A stretch of DNA of 64,000 bases from Methylomonas subterranea (GCF_024505185.1 NZ_JANIBJ010000007.1:1-64000); one strand, 5' to 3'; counted from the stretch's first letter, positions 19,765-30,110 are shown. Made by a program: numbers and translations. The notes: generated from the letters alone by a model not told the origin.

Positions 19765-21453
19765 ATGGAATTATTTTTAAGTTTTACCCTTTCGACTTTG
19801 ATTAGCGTGTTATTGATGCCGTTTTTAATCAAGTCGGCTAAATATCTTGGCATGCTGGACGAGCCGGATGAACGTAAGGTTCATACTCAAGCCATACCCC
19901 GTTGCGGCGGCTTGGGGCTGTCTTTTGCCACCTTGACCACTATTCTGGTTCTGGCGCCGCTGGAACAGCCGTTTAGCAGCTTGCTGGTCGGCGGGGCCAT
20001 TATTGTTTTATTCGGCTTGCTGGACGATATATTCAACCTGAATTATAAGTGGAAATTCCTGGGTCAGTTTATTGCCGTTATTTTCGTTTTACAGCAAGGG
20101 ATATATTTAAAATTTCTGCCTTTCTGCGGATTGGACGACGCTCCGCTATGGATAGCCTACCCATTGAGTTTTATTTTTGTGGTGGGTGTGACCAACGCCG
20201 TCAATCTGTCCGACGGTCTGGATGGCTTGGCCGCCGGCATTATGCTGATGACCTTGGCGGCCGTGGCCTTTTTTGCCGATTATGTCGGCGGCAAGGATTT
20301 GGCGTTGATCGCCTTGGCCATCATCGGCGGCATTTTGGGTTTCTTGCGTTTCAACAGTCACCCGGCCGTTGTGTTCATGGGCGACACGGGCAGTCAGTTT
20401 ATCGGTTTCATGGCGGCTTTTCTGTGCATTTATCTGGTCGAGCACGTCTATGTCACTTTAAACCCCGCGCTGCCATTGTTGTTGTTGGGCTTGCCGATAC
20501 TGGATACCCTGACGGTAATGACTCAAAGGATATATAGCGGCAAGTCGCCATTTTCGCCGGACAAACGCCACATACATCACCGCTTGCTGGCCTTGGGATT
20601 CAGTCATGCGGAGGCTGTGTCCTGCATCTACACCCTGCAAGCGTTGTTTTTACTGGCTGCGTTTCTTTTACGTTATCAAAGCGACTTCGCGGTAATGGCT
20701 ACCTGGGGCTTGATTTGCGCGCTGATTCTGTCGTTGTTTGTTTTGGCGGCGCATACCGGTTGGAAAGCGCGGCCGGAGCACGATCCGAGCGACCGTAGGC
20801 ACAGTATTTTGCGGCGTTTTGATTGGCTATATTGGACTTGCAGGCTGTATATAGAATTCGGTTTGTTGATTTATTTATGGGTCATGATTTTTGCCATGTA
20901 TAAATCGTTTGAATTATTTTCCGAGTCCGGGCCGGTTCTGCTCTCGAGTTTGTTGGTGTCGTCAGCATTGGTGTTTTTATTCAAGCGGCCATTGTTGAAT
21001 TCCGTGGTTAAGCTGTGCGTTTATATCACTGCAACCTTCTCCGGCTTTTTGTTGACCTCGGACCACTTTAACAACCCTTACATTGATATCACTGTTGCGG
21101 CCTATTTGACCATGCTGATGGTGGTGATCTTTATTGGCATCCGGGTGACGCGCAGAAATGTGTTTTCATTTTCCACCCAGGATTTGTTGATTTCATTATT
21201 CGCCGTGGCGGCGGTATTGCTTTCCGATACGCCGTTTCCGGTAAATTTCTTATTCAAACTGTTATGCCTGGCGTACGGCATAGAGTATTTATTCAATTTT
21301 CCGCTCAGGGATTACAAGTTATTGAAAATGTCCGCGTTGTTGTCCGGCTTGATGGTTTTTTCGGTGCTGAGCCAAGGTTATGATGCCAAATCGGAAATAT
21401 TCAATGCCGAAACGTCGTTGTCTTACTCCGCGTTTTTTTCGCCCTCGCCTTGA
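19765..21453 (+). CDS. WecA/MraY-family undecaprenyl-phosphate sugar-1-phosphate transferase with C-terminal extension
   Basis: Transfers an N-acetylhexosamine-1-phosphate to undecaprenyl phosphate, starting O-antigen or exopolysaccharide synthesis. Signatures: DEPDERKVHTQAIPRCGG near residue 33, the magnesium-binding GLLDDIFNL, TNAVNLSDGLDGLAAG, FMGDTGSQF, and HIHHRLLALG typical of the WecA branch. WecA is usually about 360 residues, whereas this one is 562. The extra 200 or so residues hold about six further membrane segments and no known motif. It probably supplies the polysaccharide that accompanies the exosortase system. Confidence 0.85.
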   Translation: MELFLSFTLSTLISVLLMPFLIKSAKYLGMLDEPDERKVHTQAIPRCGGLGLSFATLTTILVLAPLEQPFSSLLVGGAIIVLFGLLDDIFNLNYKWKFLGQFIAVIFVLQQGIYLKFLPFCGLDDAPLWIAYPLSFIFVVGVTNAVNLSDGLDGLAAGIMLMTLAAVAFFADYVGGKDLALIALAIIGGILGFLRFNSHPAVVFMGDTGSQFIGFMAAFLCIYLVEHVYVTLNPALPLLLLGLPILDTLTVMTQRIYSGKSPFSPDKRHIHHRLLALGFSHAEAVSCIYTLQALFLLAAFLLRYQSDFAVMATWGLICALILSLFVLAAHTGWKARPEHDPSDRRHSILRRFDWLYWTCRLYIEFGLLIYLWVMIFAMYKSFELFSESGPVLLSSLLVSSALVFLFKRPLLNSVVKLCVYITATFSGFLLTSDHFNNPYIDITVAAYLTMLMVVIFIGIRVTRRNVFSFSTQDLLISLFAVAAVLLSDTPFPVNFLFKLLCLAYGIEYLFNFPLRDYKLLKMSALLSGLMVFSVLSQGYDAKSEIFNAETSLSYSAFFSPSP

Positions 21454-21585
21454 CGCGGTTTGTAAGTCGCGGGGAACTCGGCTCCGGCCAAAGCCGGGGT
21501 TGGCGTTTTAAAGGACTTGCCGAGTCAAGATCGGCTAAAATGCCGGCAGTCCCGGATTTCTTTTATCGTTATTGGAAACTGCTAC

Positions 21586-22311
21586 ATGAGCGATGCATTT
21601 ATCTCCACCAAACCCATTCCCGTTCGCGAACGCCTGATCATGGCACTGGACGTGCCCGGTATTCCCGAAGCGCGGGCCTTGGTGGAAGAATTGGGCGATG
21701 CGGTGATTTTTTATAAAGTCGGCATGGAACTGTTCATGTCCGGCGATTATTTTGCCTTTATCGAATGGCTGAAAGCCCGCAATAAAAAAGTGTTTGTCGA
21801 TTTAAAATTTTTCGACATTCCGGCCACGGTCGGCCGGGCCATCAAGGCCTTGAGCAGCAAGGGCGTGGATTTGGCCACCATACACGGCAACGATTCGATC
21901 ATGGAAGCCGCCGCCCAGGCCAAGGGCGATTTGAAAGTGTTGGCGGTGACGGCCTTGACCAGTCTCGATCGCGGCGACCTGGACGATCTGGGTTTTCAAT
22001 GCGACGTCAAACAGTTGGTGTTGTCGCGCGCCAAGCGGGCCCTGCAAATCGGCTGCGACGGTATCGTGTCGTCCGGATTGGAAGTTTCCATGATTCGGGA
22101 AGAACTGGGGCAAAAACTATTGGTGATTACGCCCGGCATTCGTCCGGTGGACAATCGCGAAGACGACGATCAAAAACGCGCCGTCAGCGTGGAGCAGGCC
22201 ATCCTGAACGGCGCCGATTATTTGGTGGTCGGCAGGCCGATTCGCGACGCGGCGGATCGCAAAGCCATGGCGGAAAAAATCCAGGGCCAAATCGCCGCGT
22301 TGTTCGTTTAA
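21586..22311 (+). CDS. pyrF: Orotidine 5'-phosphate decarboxylase
   Basis: Last step of UMP synthesis, cytosolic. The 241-residue TIM barrel has MALDVPG at the first strand and the catalytic D-x-K-x-x-D in VFVDLKFFDIPATV. The phosphate-binding loops are TPGIRP and YLVVGRPI. The ATG at 21586 has GGA nine bases upstream; the frame extends back to 21517 but that stretch is not family-like. Monocistronic by spacing (about 130 bp before, 85 bp after). Confidence 0.96.
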   Translation: MSDAFISTKPIPVRERLIMALDVPGIPEARALVEELGDAVIFYKVGMELFMSGDYFAFIEWLKARNKKVFVDLKFFDIPATVGRAIKALSSKGVDLATIHGNDSIMEAAAQAKGDLKVLAVTALTSLDRGDLDDLGFQCDVKQLVLSRAKRALQIGCDGIVSSGLEVSMIREELGQKLLVITPGIRPVDNREDDDQKRAVSVEQAILNGADYLVVGRPIRDAADRKAMAEKIQGQIAALFV

Positions 22312-22396
22312 ACCCTATCTCCCCCTGTCGGATTAAATTTTATTCCTGTTAAAAAGTGGGCATAATGCCTGCCTTTGTTTGCATCAACCTGTTTCG

Positions 22397-22942
22397 ATGA
22401 AAAAACTGGAGAATATTTATCTGATTGGCTTGATGGGCGTGGGCAAAACCACTATCGGCAAGCAATTGGCCAAAGCCTTGCAACGGCCGTTTTACGATAG
22501 CGATAAAGTCATCGAAGACAGCATGGGTGTGGATATTCCGACCATTTTTTCCTACGAAGGCGAAGAAGGCTTTCGTTTGCGGGAACAGGCCGTGATTCAG
22601 CAATTGACGGCCTTGCCCGGCATTGTGATGGCTACCGGCGGCGGTTCGGTGATTAAGGCGGAAAACCGCGAGGCCCTGAAAGCCAGCGGATTCGTGGTGT
22701 ATCTGCACTGTTCCATCGACAAAATTTTATACAGAACCCGCCACGATACGCAGCGGCCGCTATTGCGCACGGACAACCCGCGTCAGCGGCTGCAAAGTTT
22801 GCTGGTGGCCCGCGAGCCGTTGTATATGGCTTGCGCGGATTTTAAGATAGACTCCGGTTCCCTGCCCGGCAAAACCGTGGTCAAAACCATTTTGCAGCAA
22901 TACAGGGCTGCCCTGGAACAACATGAAAGCATTGCAAGTTGA
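22397..22942 (+). CDS. aroK: Shikimate kinase
   Basis: Phosphorylates shikimate with ATP in the aromatic pathway. The 181 residues begin [19 protein letters not shown] with the P-loop at GLMGVGKT. Shikimate-binding D-S-D and R-x-R-E, and the GGG of MATGGGSVI, are present. The ATG at 22397 gives the normal start. Its 3' end overlaps aroB by 20 bp, indicating tight coupling. Confidence 0.96.
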   Translation: MKKLENIYLIGLMGVGKTTIGKQLAKALQRPFYDSDKVIEDSMGVDIPTIFSYEGEEGFRLREQAVIQQLTALPGIVMATGGGSVIKAENREALKASGFVVYLHCSIDKILYRTRHDTQRPLLRTDNPRQRLQSLLVAREPLYMACADFKIDSGSLPGKTVVKTILQQYRAALEQHESIAS

Positions 22943-24005
22943 ATTGGATAATGGTCGCGGTTACCCGATTTATATCGGTTCCGGCTTGTTGGCTCAAACG
23001 GAATTGCTGACCAGGCATATCCGTTCCAAGCAGGTGGCTATCGTCACCAACGAAACCATCGCCCCCCTGTATCTTGCTCCGCTGCGGGCGGCTTTGTCCG
23101 CTTATCAATTGGAGGCGGTGATTCTGCCGGACGGCGAACAATACAAAACCCTGGGATATCTGGAAAAAATCTTCGATCAATTGCTGGCCGCCAAATTTAG
23201 CCGCAATGCCACGCTGATTGCCCTGGGCGGCGGCGTGATCGGCGATATGGGCGGTTTCGCGGCGGCCTGTTATCAACGCGGCATAGCCTTCATTCAGATT
23301 CCCACCACCTTGCTGGCCCAGGTGGATTCTTCGGTCGGCGGTAAAACCGGCGTCAACCATGCGCTGGGCAAGAATATGATAGGCGCGTTTTATCAGCCGC
23401 AATGCGTGATCGCCGATGCCGACGTGCTGGACACGCTGGACGATAGGCAACTGTCGGCCGGTTTGGCCGAAGTGATTAAATACGGCCTGATTCGCGACCC
23501 GGAATTTTTAGCATGGCTGGAAGCCAGTATGCCGCTATTACTGGCGCGCGACAAGACTGCCCTGGCCCATGCCATCGAGCGTTCCTGCGCCAATAAAGCC
23601 GAAGTGGTCGGCGAGGACGAATTCGAGTCAGGCGCGCGGGCCACCCTGAATTTGGGTCATACCTTCGGTCACGCCATCGAAACCGGTAGCGGTTATGGGC
23701 ATTATCTGCACGGCGAGGCGGTGGCCATCGGTACCTGTTTTGCGGCGGATTTATCCCGTAGGCTGGGCTGGCTGAACGACGCGGATGTTGAGCGTATCGT
23801 GGCGCTTTTTAAAGCCGCCAAACTGCCCGTTACCCCGCCGGCCAGCATGACTGCCGCGCAGTATGTGGATTTGATGGCGGTGGACAAGAAAAACGTGGAC
23901 GGCAAAATTAGGGTGATTTTATTGGAAGCCGTGGGCAGGGCCTCTTTGCCGGTGAATGTGGAGTTGACCCACTTGCAAGAAACCTTGAACACCTATGTTG
24001 GATAA
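22923..24005 (+). CDS. aroB: 3-dehydroquinate synthase
   Basis: Converts DAHP to 3-dehydroquinate, NAD- and metal-dependent. It has 360 residues, the usual length. Seen are PDGEQYKTL, the [17 protein letters not shown] loop, [19 protein letters not shown], and the metal ligands in [20 protein letters not shown] and HGEAVAIG. It overlaps aroK by 20 bp and the DamX-like gene by 11 bp: a conserved aroK-aroB-damX operon. Confidence 0.97.
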   Translation: MKALQVELDNGRGYPIYIGSGLLAQTELLTRHIRSKQVAIVTNETIAPLYLAPLRAALSAYQLEAVILPDGEQYKTLGYLEKIFDQLLAAKFSRNATLIALGGGVIGDMGGFAAACYQRGIAFIQIPTTLLAQVDSSVGGKTGVNHALGKNMIGAFYQPQCVIADADVLDTLDDRQLSAGLAEVIKYGLIRDPEFLAWLEASMPLLLARDKTALAHAIERSCANKAEVVGEDEFESGARATLNLGHTFGHAIETGSGYGHYLHGEAVAIGTCFAADLSRRLGWLNDADVERIVALFKAAKLPVTPPASMTAAQYVDLMAVDKKNVDGKIRVILLEAVGRASLPVNVELTHLQETLNTYVG

Positions 24006-25527
24006 GGGCGACTTGACCTACAGTTATCAAAAGCGCCCGACCGTTGCCGGTAATTCAAGGCAGGCGGAGCGGGCGCTGATTACCGTGGATCGTTCGCAAA
24101 AGCTGGATTTGCTGATACATCTGCTGACCAATTTGCAACAGTCCATGATCGTCTGCGGGCCGGACGGTATAGGTAAAACCACCTTGTTGCATACTTTCGC
24201 CACAAGCCATCAAGATACTTGGCCGATTTGCCTGTTGCCGGGATCCGCCGCCTTGAGTTTCGAGACCGTGGTGGCTCAGTTGAGCCGGTTTTTGAATCTT
24301 AGCAATGCCAGCGTGAATTTCGACTTGTCCTCGCTGCGCGCCTTTTGCAACAAGCAGAAAGTGATATTGATCATCGACGATGCCGGTGAGTTGGTGCCGG
24401 GGCTGATTGGCGAACTGATCGATTTTGCCGATTCGCTGGCCGGGTTACGCTTGGTGTTGGCGCTGAGCAGCGACGAACTGCAAGCCAAGACAGCCTCCGA
24501 CGGCGCCATGGAAGCCTGTCATATCATCGAACTGCCGCCCCTCAATCAGCGCCAATGTCTGGAGTATTTGCAAAATTTATCCGCTCGGCCCAGTTCGCCG
24601 CTTTTGTTTAATGCCATCAGCGACGCTTTGGTGGAAGACATTTACCGGCAATCCGAGGGCGTGCCGGGCAGAATATTGGCGGAATTACCGAAGTACAAAC
24701 ATTATCAACAGCGCCGGAGTCGGCAATTTGGCTTGTGGTTGGGGATTCCGGTCGTGGTTGCGGCGGTGGCTTTCGCCGTTAAGTCCTTCATGCCGGCGGA
24801 GATATTTGGCCCAACGGTTTTGCCCTCCGCCAGCCAACCCCTTCAGGGTGCCGATAAAGTAAGCCTCGATCCAGCCCCGCCTGTTATTGAGGCGGTGACG
24901 CCGCCGATAAACGGAGATCTCGTGCCGGCCGGCGAGTTGCTGCCGGAAGCGCGTATCATGCTGGAACCGGTACCGAATTCGGCTATCCCTGAACGGCTTG
25001 TCGAGCCGTTGCCGGCAGTGCCGCCGGTTGCGGAAAACATCCCGCCGTCCTTGCTTGATAAGCAAGCGGCCGTTTCGGAACCCGGCGTGGCGGCAGCGCC
25101 AGCGGAAGCCAAACAGACCGAGCCTGCATCGGGCGAATCCGCGCCGCCGGTGGAAGCCAAACCGGCAGAGCAGCCCGCGGCCGTTGTCGCACCCAAACCG
25201 GTCGCGGCCAAAGTTGGCAAAGTTGAGTCCGATGCCGGCAACCTCGATTGGATCATGGCTCAGCCGGCCAATAATTACACCGTGCAAGTCATGGTGCTTT
25301 CCAATAAGGAGTCCGCGCAACGCTTTTTACGCAAATATGCCGATTACCGGGATGTGCTGGCGTATTATCCCGTGGGCATAGAGGGGCAGGAAAAATACGT
25401 CATCATCTACGGCTCCTTCCCGACCTCCGTCGAAGCCTTGAACAATAAATCCGAGATGCCGGCCGAGTTTAACGGCGGCGTGGTGAAGCGATTTAATCAA
25501 GTACAAAAGGCTAGCCGGCGCAAATAA
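23995..25527 (+). CDS. damX: DamX-like SPOR-domain protein with AAA ATPase domain
   Basis: SPOR proteins bind denuded peptidoglycan at the division septum. The 510 residues contain a cytoplasmic AAA domain (P-loop GPDGIGKT at 55-62, Walker B-like ILIIDDAG), one membrane segment (about 246-265), a proline/alanine/glutamate-rich periplasmic linker (about 290-415) and a C-terminal SPOR domain (about 425-510, [18 protein letters not shown]). Position directly after aroB is the classic damX position. The protein is periplasmic apart from its N-terminal ATPase domain. Confidence 0.9.
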   Translation: MLDKGDLTYSYQKRPTVAGNSRQAERALITVDRSQKLDLLIHLLTNLQQSMIVCGPDGIGKTTLLHTFATSHQDTWPICLLPGSAALSFETVVAQLSRFLNLSNASVNFDLSSLRAFCNKQKVILIIDDAGELVPGLIGELIDFADSLAGLRLVLALSSDELQAKTASDGAMEACHIIELPPLNQRQCLEYLQNLSARPSSPLLFNAISDALVEDIYRQSEGVPGRILAELPKYKHYQQRRSRQFGLWLGIPVVVAAVAFAVKSFMPAEIFGPTVLPSASQPLQGADKVSLDPAPPVIEAVTPPINGDLVPAGELLPEARIMLEPVPNSAIPERLVEPLPAVPPVAENIPPSLLDKQAAVSEPGVAAAPAEAKQTEPASGESAPPVEAKPAEQPAAVVAPKPVAAKVGKVESDAGNLDWIMAQPANNYTVQVMVLSNKESAQRFLRKYADYRDVLAYYPVGIEGQEKYVIIYGSFPTSVEALNNKSEMPAEFNGGVVKRFNQVQKASRRK

Positions 25528-25589
25528 TTTTTATCTTTAGTTTTGTAGCGGATGCCGTTCCAGCGGCGTCCCATTACCGTCCAAAATCA

Positions 25590-26654
25590 ATGACACCATT
25601 AAAAAACGATTTATTCCTTCGCGCCCTGTTAAAGCAACCCGTGGAACGCACTCCGGTTTGGATGATGCGGCAAGCCGGGCGCTATTTGCCGGAGTACCGT
25701 GAAGTACGCAATAAAGCCGGCAGCTTTATGCAATTGTGCACGAATCCGGAGCTTGCTTGCGAAGTGACCTTACAGCCGTTGGATAGATTCAATTTCGATG
25801 CGGCGATTTTGTTTTCCGATATTCTGACCATACCCGACGCCATGGGCTTGGGCTTGTCGTTTGCCGAAGGCGAAGGCCCTCAATTTGCCCGCCCGGTCAG
25901 AACTGCCGCCGATGTGGCCAAACTGCCGATACCGGACCCGCATGCCGAATTACGCTATGTGGTCGACGCGGTAAGCTTAATCAAAGCCAATCTGCACGGC
26001 CGGGTGCCGCTGATCGGTTTTTCCGGCAGCCCCTGGACGCTGGCAACCTATATGGTGGAAGGCAAAAGCAGCAAGTCATTCCAAAAAGTCAAAAGCATGA
26101 TGTTCGAACAACCGCTGCTGATGCATCAAATGCTGGATAAACTGGCGCAAGCGGTGGCGGCTTATTTGAATGCGCAAATCGCCGCCGGCGCCGATGCGGT
26201 GATGGTGTTCGATACCTGGGGCGGCATGCTCAGCCATGACGATTACCTGGAATTCTCCCTGCGCTATGCGCAACAGGTCAGGCAATTGCTGCATACCGAC
26301 CGCGATGGTCGATCGATTCCCACCATCTTGTTTACCAAGGGCGGCGGCTTGTGGCTGGAGGCAATGGCCGATACCGGATACGACGCACTGGGATTGGATT
26401 GGCAAACCGACATCGGCAGTGCCCGTGCCCGTGTCGGCGACAAAGTGGCTTTGCAGGGCAATATGGATCCCATCACCTTGTACGCGCAACCGGAAGTCAT
26501 TCGGGAGAAAGTCGGCAAGGTCCTTTACGCTTACGGACAAGGTTCCGGCCATGTATTCAACTTGGGGCATGGTATTTTGCCGGACATCGATCCGGAGCAT
26601 GTCGCCGCCATGGTGACTGCCGTGCGCGAACTGAGCCCTCAATATCATCAATAA
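25590..26654 (+). CDS. hemE: Uroporphyrinogen decarboxylase
   Basis: Removes four carboxyl groups from uroporphyrinogen III to give coproporphyrinogen III in haem synthesis. The 354 residues start normally, with [16 protein letters not shown] as the substrate-binding signature. The second signature, [16 protein letters not shown], and [16 protein letters not shown] near the C-terminus are intact. It is 62 bp after damX in the same direction. A small unknown gene starts 3 bp after its stop. Confidence 0.97.
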   Translation: MTPLKNDLFLRALLKQPVERTPVWMMRQAGRYLPEYREVRNKAGSFMQLCTNPELACEVTLQPLDRFNFDAAILFSDILTIPDAMGLGLSFAEGEGPQFARPVRTAADVAKLPIPDPHAELRYVVDAVSLIKANLHGRVPLIGFSGSPWTLATYMVEGKSSKSFQKVKSMMFEQPLLMHQMLDKLAQAVAAYLNAQIAAGADAVMVFDTWGGMLSHDDYLEFSLRYAQQVRQLLHTDRDGRSIPTILFTKGGGLWLEAMADTGYDALGLDWQTDIGSARARVGDKVALQGNMDPITLYAQPEVIREKVGKVLYAYGQGSGHVFNLGHGILPDIDPEHVAAMVTAVRELSPQYHQ

Positions 26655-26656
26655 CC

Positions 26657-27088
26657 GTGAAACAATTTCACGGCTTGGACCGGCTGTGCCGGGCGCATGG
26701 TGGCTGGCTTAAACCGGCGGATTTGGCGGGCCTGCTGCTGGCCGATCTAAATGTCTGTGAGTGCCGGATATACGGCTGCATGGGCGAGGACCCTGAAATC
26801 CTGCTGGCTACACTGTATTTGCTGCCGGACACGTTGAATTACGACAGCTTTGACCAGCGGCTGGATTTCATAGTCGCGGGCCCCATATTGCGGAATGATT
26901 GCGTGCCGCTGACGTATCGGCTGCAAGGGCGGGATTTCGGCATCAGCGGGCGCTGTTCGATGATTGCTCGGGTTTGCGGCGTCGATTTATACCTGCAGAG
27001 CAGTTACACGGGCGTGATCGGCGAGGTGGCGCGGCAGAAATTTTCCATCGCCATTAAACCTTTGTTGCAGCAGCTAAAAAGCTCATAG
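26657..27088 (+). CDS. Hypothetical protein after hemE
   Basis: A 143-residue protein beginning at GTG 26657, 3 bp after the hemE stop; the upstream part of the open frame lies inside hemE and is discarded. Seven cysteines are present (residues 11, 34, 36, 41, 80, 98 and 105), without a recognised metal-site spacing. Sequence is mixed alpha/beta with no signal peptide. Tight spacing suggests co-transcription and perhaps a link to haem or redox, but there is no direct evidence. Confidence 0.6.
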   Translation: MKQFHGLDRLCRAHGGWLKPADLAGLLLADLNVCECRIYGCMGEDPEILLATLYLLPDTLNYDSFDQRLDFIVAGPILRNDCVPLTYRLQGRDFGISGRCSMIARVCGVDLYLQSSYTGVIGEVARQKFSIAIKPLLQQLKSS

Positions 27089-27143
27089 CGGGCAAAAAAT
27101 AGTCCTACAATTTTTTCCGATATTCGATAGAATGAAGGCTCTT

Positions 27144-27522
27144 GGGGGCGACCTGGCTTCGACGTGGGTAGCAAAACCTCGGGTGCATGCCGAGCACAGT
27201 ACAGCTCGTAAAACCTACTGAAAAAAAGTATTCGCAAACGACGAAAACTACTCAGTGGCCTTAGCAGCTTAAAACCTGCACCACTTCTCTGACCGGATGT
27301 ACTTATGCGTCCGGAGTCCTTTCGGGGACGCTCGGGGATCATATTACATAAGCTCGCGCCAAGGCTTAGTTCGGAGCCCGAAGCGCTAAATCCAATCGAA
27401 ATCGCTGTTGATCCTCTTGGCCCGACGGGTAGTCAACAGTTAAATCAAAAGCGCGGGATAAGCATGTAGAGCTTGTGGCGGAGTGCTTGCGGACGCGGGT
27501 TCAATTCCCGCCGCCTCCACCA
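27144..27522 (+). ncRNA. ssrA: tmRNA
   Basis: Rescues stalled ribosomes by trans-translation. The 5' GGGGGCG (27144-27150) pairs with CGCCTCC before the 3' ACCA (ends 27522), with one G-U pair, and the T-arm GGGTTCAATTCCC is present. The tag reading frame runs 27234-27272 and encodes ANDENYSVALAA followed by TAA. This has the ANDENY start and ALAA end of gammaproteobacterial tags, with S-V inserted. Length 379 nt. A terminator follows at once. Confidence 0.97.
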
Positions 27523-27531
27523 ATCACCCAA

Positions 27532-27559
27532 CCCCAACTGGTTTCAGTTGGGGTTTTTT
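27532..27559 (+). terminator. Intrinsic terminator of tmRNA
   Basis: A 9-bp stem CCCCAACTG / CAGTTGGGG (27532-27540 with 27545-27553) with a 4-base loop, followed by six T. It lies 10 bp after the mature tmRNA end. Confidence 0.92.
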
Positions 27560-27756
27560 ATTGCCTGTTGCTGCGGGTTCGCGGGGTTTCGTGCGGGTTT
27601 CTGCGGACTTCGCCGTTATTGCATTTTCGCGAGGAGACGATGAATTAATGGTCAATCGATCGGGAAAATTTATTTGCGAAGTGCAAGCAACTGGGTGTAG
27701 ATTGCGTGCGTCGTTTGTACTAACATAATGAAGCAATTTAATCCCTTGAGGTATGT

Positions 27757-28047
27757 ATGATGACTACAGCAGCTGTCGCAACCCGATCTGCACGACTTGG
27801 CCTGCGAGCTACCCCAGAGCAAGAAGCGATATTACGTCGAGCCGCCGAGGTGGCACACAAGTCTTTAACCGACTTTATTCTTGATAGCGCTTGCCAAGCA
27901 GCAGAACAAACCTTGCTCGACCAACGATTGTTTATGGTATCAGGCAGTCAATATCAGGCTTTTTTGGATTTATTGGATGGTCCAAGTGAAGACAATGAGG
28001 GGTTACGCGACTTATTTTCCCGAACTGCTCCCTGGGATAATTCGTGA
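27757..28047 (+). CDS. DUF1778 (TacA-type) antitoxin
   Basis: A 96-residue protein with a ribbon-helix-helix-like N-terminus (SARLGLRATPEQEAILRRAA, then TDFILDSAC), typical of DUF1778 antitoxins. These repress their own promoter and neutralise a partner GNAT toxin through the C-terminal tail. TTGAGG is five to eight bases before the two adjacent ATGs at 27757 and 27760. It overlaps the toxin gene by 4 bp (GTGA). The 200-bp gap to the tmRNA terminator probably holds its promoter. Confidence 0.9.
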   Translation: MMTTAAVATRSARLGLRATPEQEAILRRAAEVAHKSLTDFILDSACQAAEQTLLDQRLFMVSGSQYQAFLDLLDGPSEDNEGLRDLFSRTAPWDNS

Positions 28048-28544
28048 ATCACTCTCGCCCTGAGTCCCTTGGGGCATTGCACCATCTGGAATTATTTGAC
28101 TGTGGCAAGCCCGCACTTAACGAATGGTTGGTTCGTCATGCCAGACAGGCACAAGGCAGTGGCTCAGCTAAAACCTTCGTCATTACGGGCGATACTCAAC
28201 GAGTCATTGGCTATTTCAGTTTGACTGTTGGTCAGATCGACACGTTGGACGCCCCTGAGCGTATTCGAAAAGGAATGGGACAGTACCCCATTCCAGTCGC
28301 AATTCTTGCTCGTTTGGCGGTTTCCAAAGATCATCAAGGGCGCGGTATCGGCATCGGATTATTGCAGGATGCTATTCGACGATCGCTGTTGATTGCTGAG
28401 CAAGCCGGTATCCGGGCAATGTTAACGCACCCGATTGATGATGAGGCCGCCCGTTTTTACAGGCGTTTTGGATTTATTGCCTCTCCCTTACAAGAGCAAC
28501 AACTCCTGTTATTGCTTAAAGACGCGCGGCGCTGGGTCAGGTAA
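28044..28544 (+). CDS. GNAT acetyltransferase toxin (TacT-like)
   Basis: TacT-type toxins acetylate the amino group of aminoacyl-tRNAs and block translation. The 166-residue GNAT domain has the acetyl-CoA loop HQGRGIGIGLL near 111-121, the ILARLAVSKD strand before it, and FYRRFGF near 148-154 with the tyrosine expected of the family. The start is GTG overlapping the antitoxin stop. Its 3' end overlaps the convergent nuclease gene by 8 bp. Confidence 0.9.
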   Translation: MNHSRPESLGALHHLELFDCGKPALNEWLVRHARQAQGSGSAKTFVITGDTQRVIGYFSLTVGQIDTLDAPERIRKGMGQYPIPVAILARLAVSKDHQGRGIGIGLLQDAIRRSLLIAEQAGIRAMLTHPIDDEAARFYRRFGFIASPLQEQQLLLLLKDARRWVR

Positions 28545-29943
28545 TCTTGCTAATCCCGCGGATGGTTTCATGGCGTGGCGTTGTACGTAAATGCACGACC
28601 TGCGTTTTCTTTAAGGCCTTGACCAAGGTCATATAGGTATCGCGATCAAACGCCGGCCTGCCTTGCTCCAGCAATGCTTGGACTTCGTCATCACTGCGCG
28701 CCGTGCCGAGATAACACCAATGATCGATGACGTGCAAATCGTCTTCCTCGCGAATGCCGATGGCGCCGTGGTAAGGCCAACTGCTCAGTTTGAGTTTGCT
28801 CATGGCGGTCAGTAAGCGCGTGGCGTGCTCCAAACCGGATTCCTTGCCGACACAGGCGCCACGACAGCGTTTGAGTTGATGGGCAAAGCAGGGTTTGCCG
28901 CTGCCAATCTTTTCAAGACCGAGCACGCCCAGGCATAGCTGATGTTGTTCGGCCAAACTGCGAAGCGCCTTTTCGGCATCCCGTTTATTACCGTACAAGC
29001 CATATAAATTATCCTGCGCGCCAAAGTCCAGATCATAGGCCCAAGTCAGACGCGGTAACAACTGATCCTGCTTCTGCTCCAGTTGCCAGGCACATAGTGC
29101 ATTTTTGCGCCGCAGCCGTTGGTTATGCACCGGTGTCATCTGTTTGATCAGTTTGGCTTCGGTCAATAACGCCCCCAGCTCGCCACCGGTTTCAATCCAG
29201 TCGATACGCTTGGTTTGCTGCGACAAGCTCATCTCCTTGGCGTGGCGATGGTCCGCGGCAAAGTGCGATAGTACCCGCTGGCGGATATTGACGCTTTTGC
29301 CGATGTACAGCGGCAAATCGTTTTCGCCATAGAACAGATAAACGCCCGGGCCTTCCGGTAGATCGTGGACCAGATTGGGATCAAGCTGCGACGGCAGACT
29401 GGAACGTTGTACCAAATTCTTAACGGTGGTTTCGATGGCATCAGCCGAAAACTGCTGATGGGTATGTTGCCAGAATTGATGAATCAGTTGGGCATCCGCT
29501 AAAGCGCGGTGGCGTTCCTTGGCCTTTAATTGATAGCGTTCGATCAGGCTATCGAGATTATGCCGGTGATACTGCGGATACAGTGCCCGCGATAATTTTA
29601 CGGTACATAGCACCTGCGGTTTGAACAGCAGGCCGACCCGTTTGAATTCATTTTTCAGAAAACCGTAATCAAAGCGGGCGTTGTGGGCGATGAACAGTCG
29701 GCCTTGCAATAAGGCATCGACTTCCTTGGCCACCTGTTCAAAGCAGGGTGCATTTTCGACCATGGCGTTGCTGATGCCGGTCATCTGTTCGATGAACAAC
29801 GGAATGCGCATCTGCGGATGCACCAGTTGGCTCCATTCCCGCACGCCATCGTCATCCACCAGGACAATACCGATCTCGGTAATACGGTCTTTAGTCGCCG
29901 AAGCGCCGGTGGTTTCCAGATCGACAAAAGCTAAAGGTTGCAT
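28537..29943 (-). CDS. DnaQ-like exonuclease fused to a GIY-YIG nuclease domain
   Basis: A 468-residue protein. Residues 1-165 are a DEDDh 3'-5' exonuclease with D8 and E10 (FVDLETTG), D92 (HNARFDYGF), and H145 and D150 (HRALADAQ). Residues 195-290 form a GIY-YIG domain (GVY at 200-202, YIG at 213-215, R221) like UvrC and Cho. A CFAHQLKRCRGAC stretch resembles the cysteine cluster after the UvrC nuclease domain. This suggests a DNA-repair nuclease combining incision and trimming. The architecture occurs in other proteobacteria. Single gene, convergent with the toxin gene. Bases 29944-30110 hold a short palindrome (29980-30037) and no gene. Confidence 0.88.
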   Translation of the reverse strand: MQPLAFVDLETTGASATKDRITEIGIVLVDDDGVREWSQLVHPQMRIPLFIEQMTGISNAMVENAPCFEQVAKEVDALLQGRLFIAHNARFDYGFLKNEFKRVGLLFKPQVLCTVKLSRALYPQYHRHNLDSLIERYQLKAKERHRALADAQLIHQFWQHTHQQFSADAIETTVKNLVQRSSLPSQLDPNLVHDLPEGPGVYLFYGENDLPLYIGKSVNIRQRVLSHFAADHRHAKEMSLSQQTKRIDWIETGGELGALLTEAKLIKQMTPVHNQRLRRKNALCAWQLEQKQDQLLPRLTWAYDLDFGAQDNLYGLYGNKRDAEKALRSLAEQHQLCLGVLGLEKIGSGKPCFAHQLKRCRGACVGKESGLEHATRLLTAMSKLKLSSWPYHGAIGIREEDDLHVIDHWCYLGTARSDDEVQALLEQGRPAFDRDTYMTLVKALKKTQVVHLRTTPRHETIRGISKIT

Positions 29944-30110
29944 GGTAAAGTTCTAAAGGTAATGAAAGACATTCTGCTAGGCGCGACGCATAGCCGCGAT
30001 TTTGGCCGTGAGAAACGCCACTACGCGGCGTTCCTCCAGGGACTTTCAGGGTGACAGGCGAAACCGGCAGTTACCAAAGCCGCGCTTACCGCGGCATCCG
30101 GCAGTTCTGG

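Noticed and set aside
27523-30110. Genomic island bounded by tmRNA
   Set aside because: No integrase gene and no second copy of the tmRNA 3' end were seen; only the toxin-antitoxin pair looks accessory.
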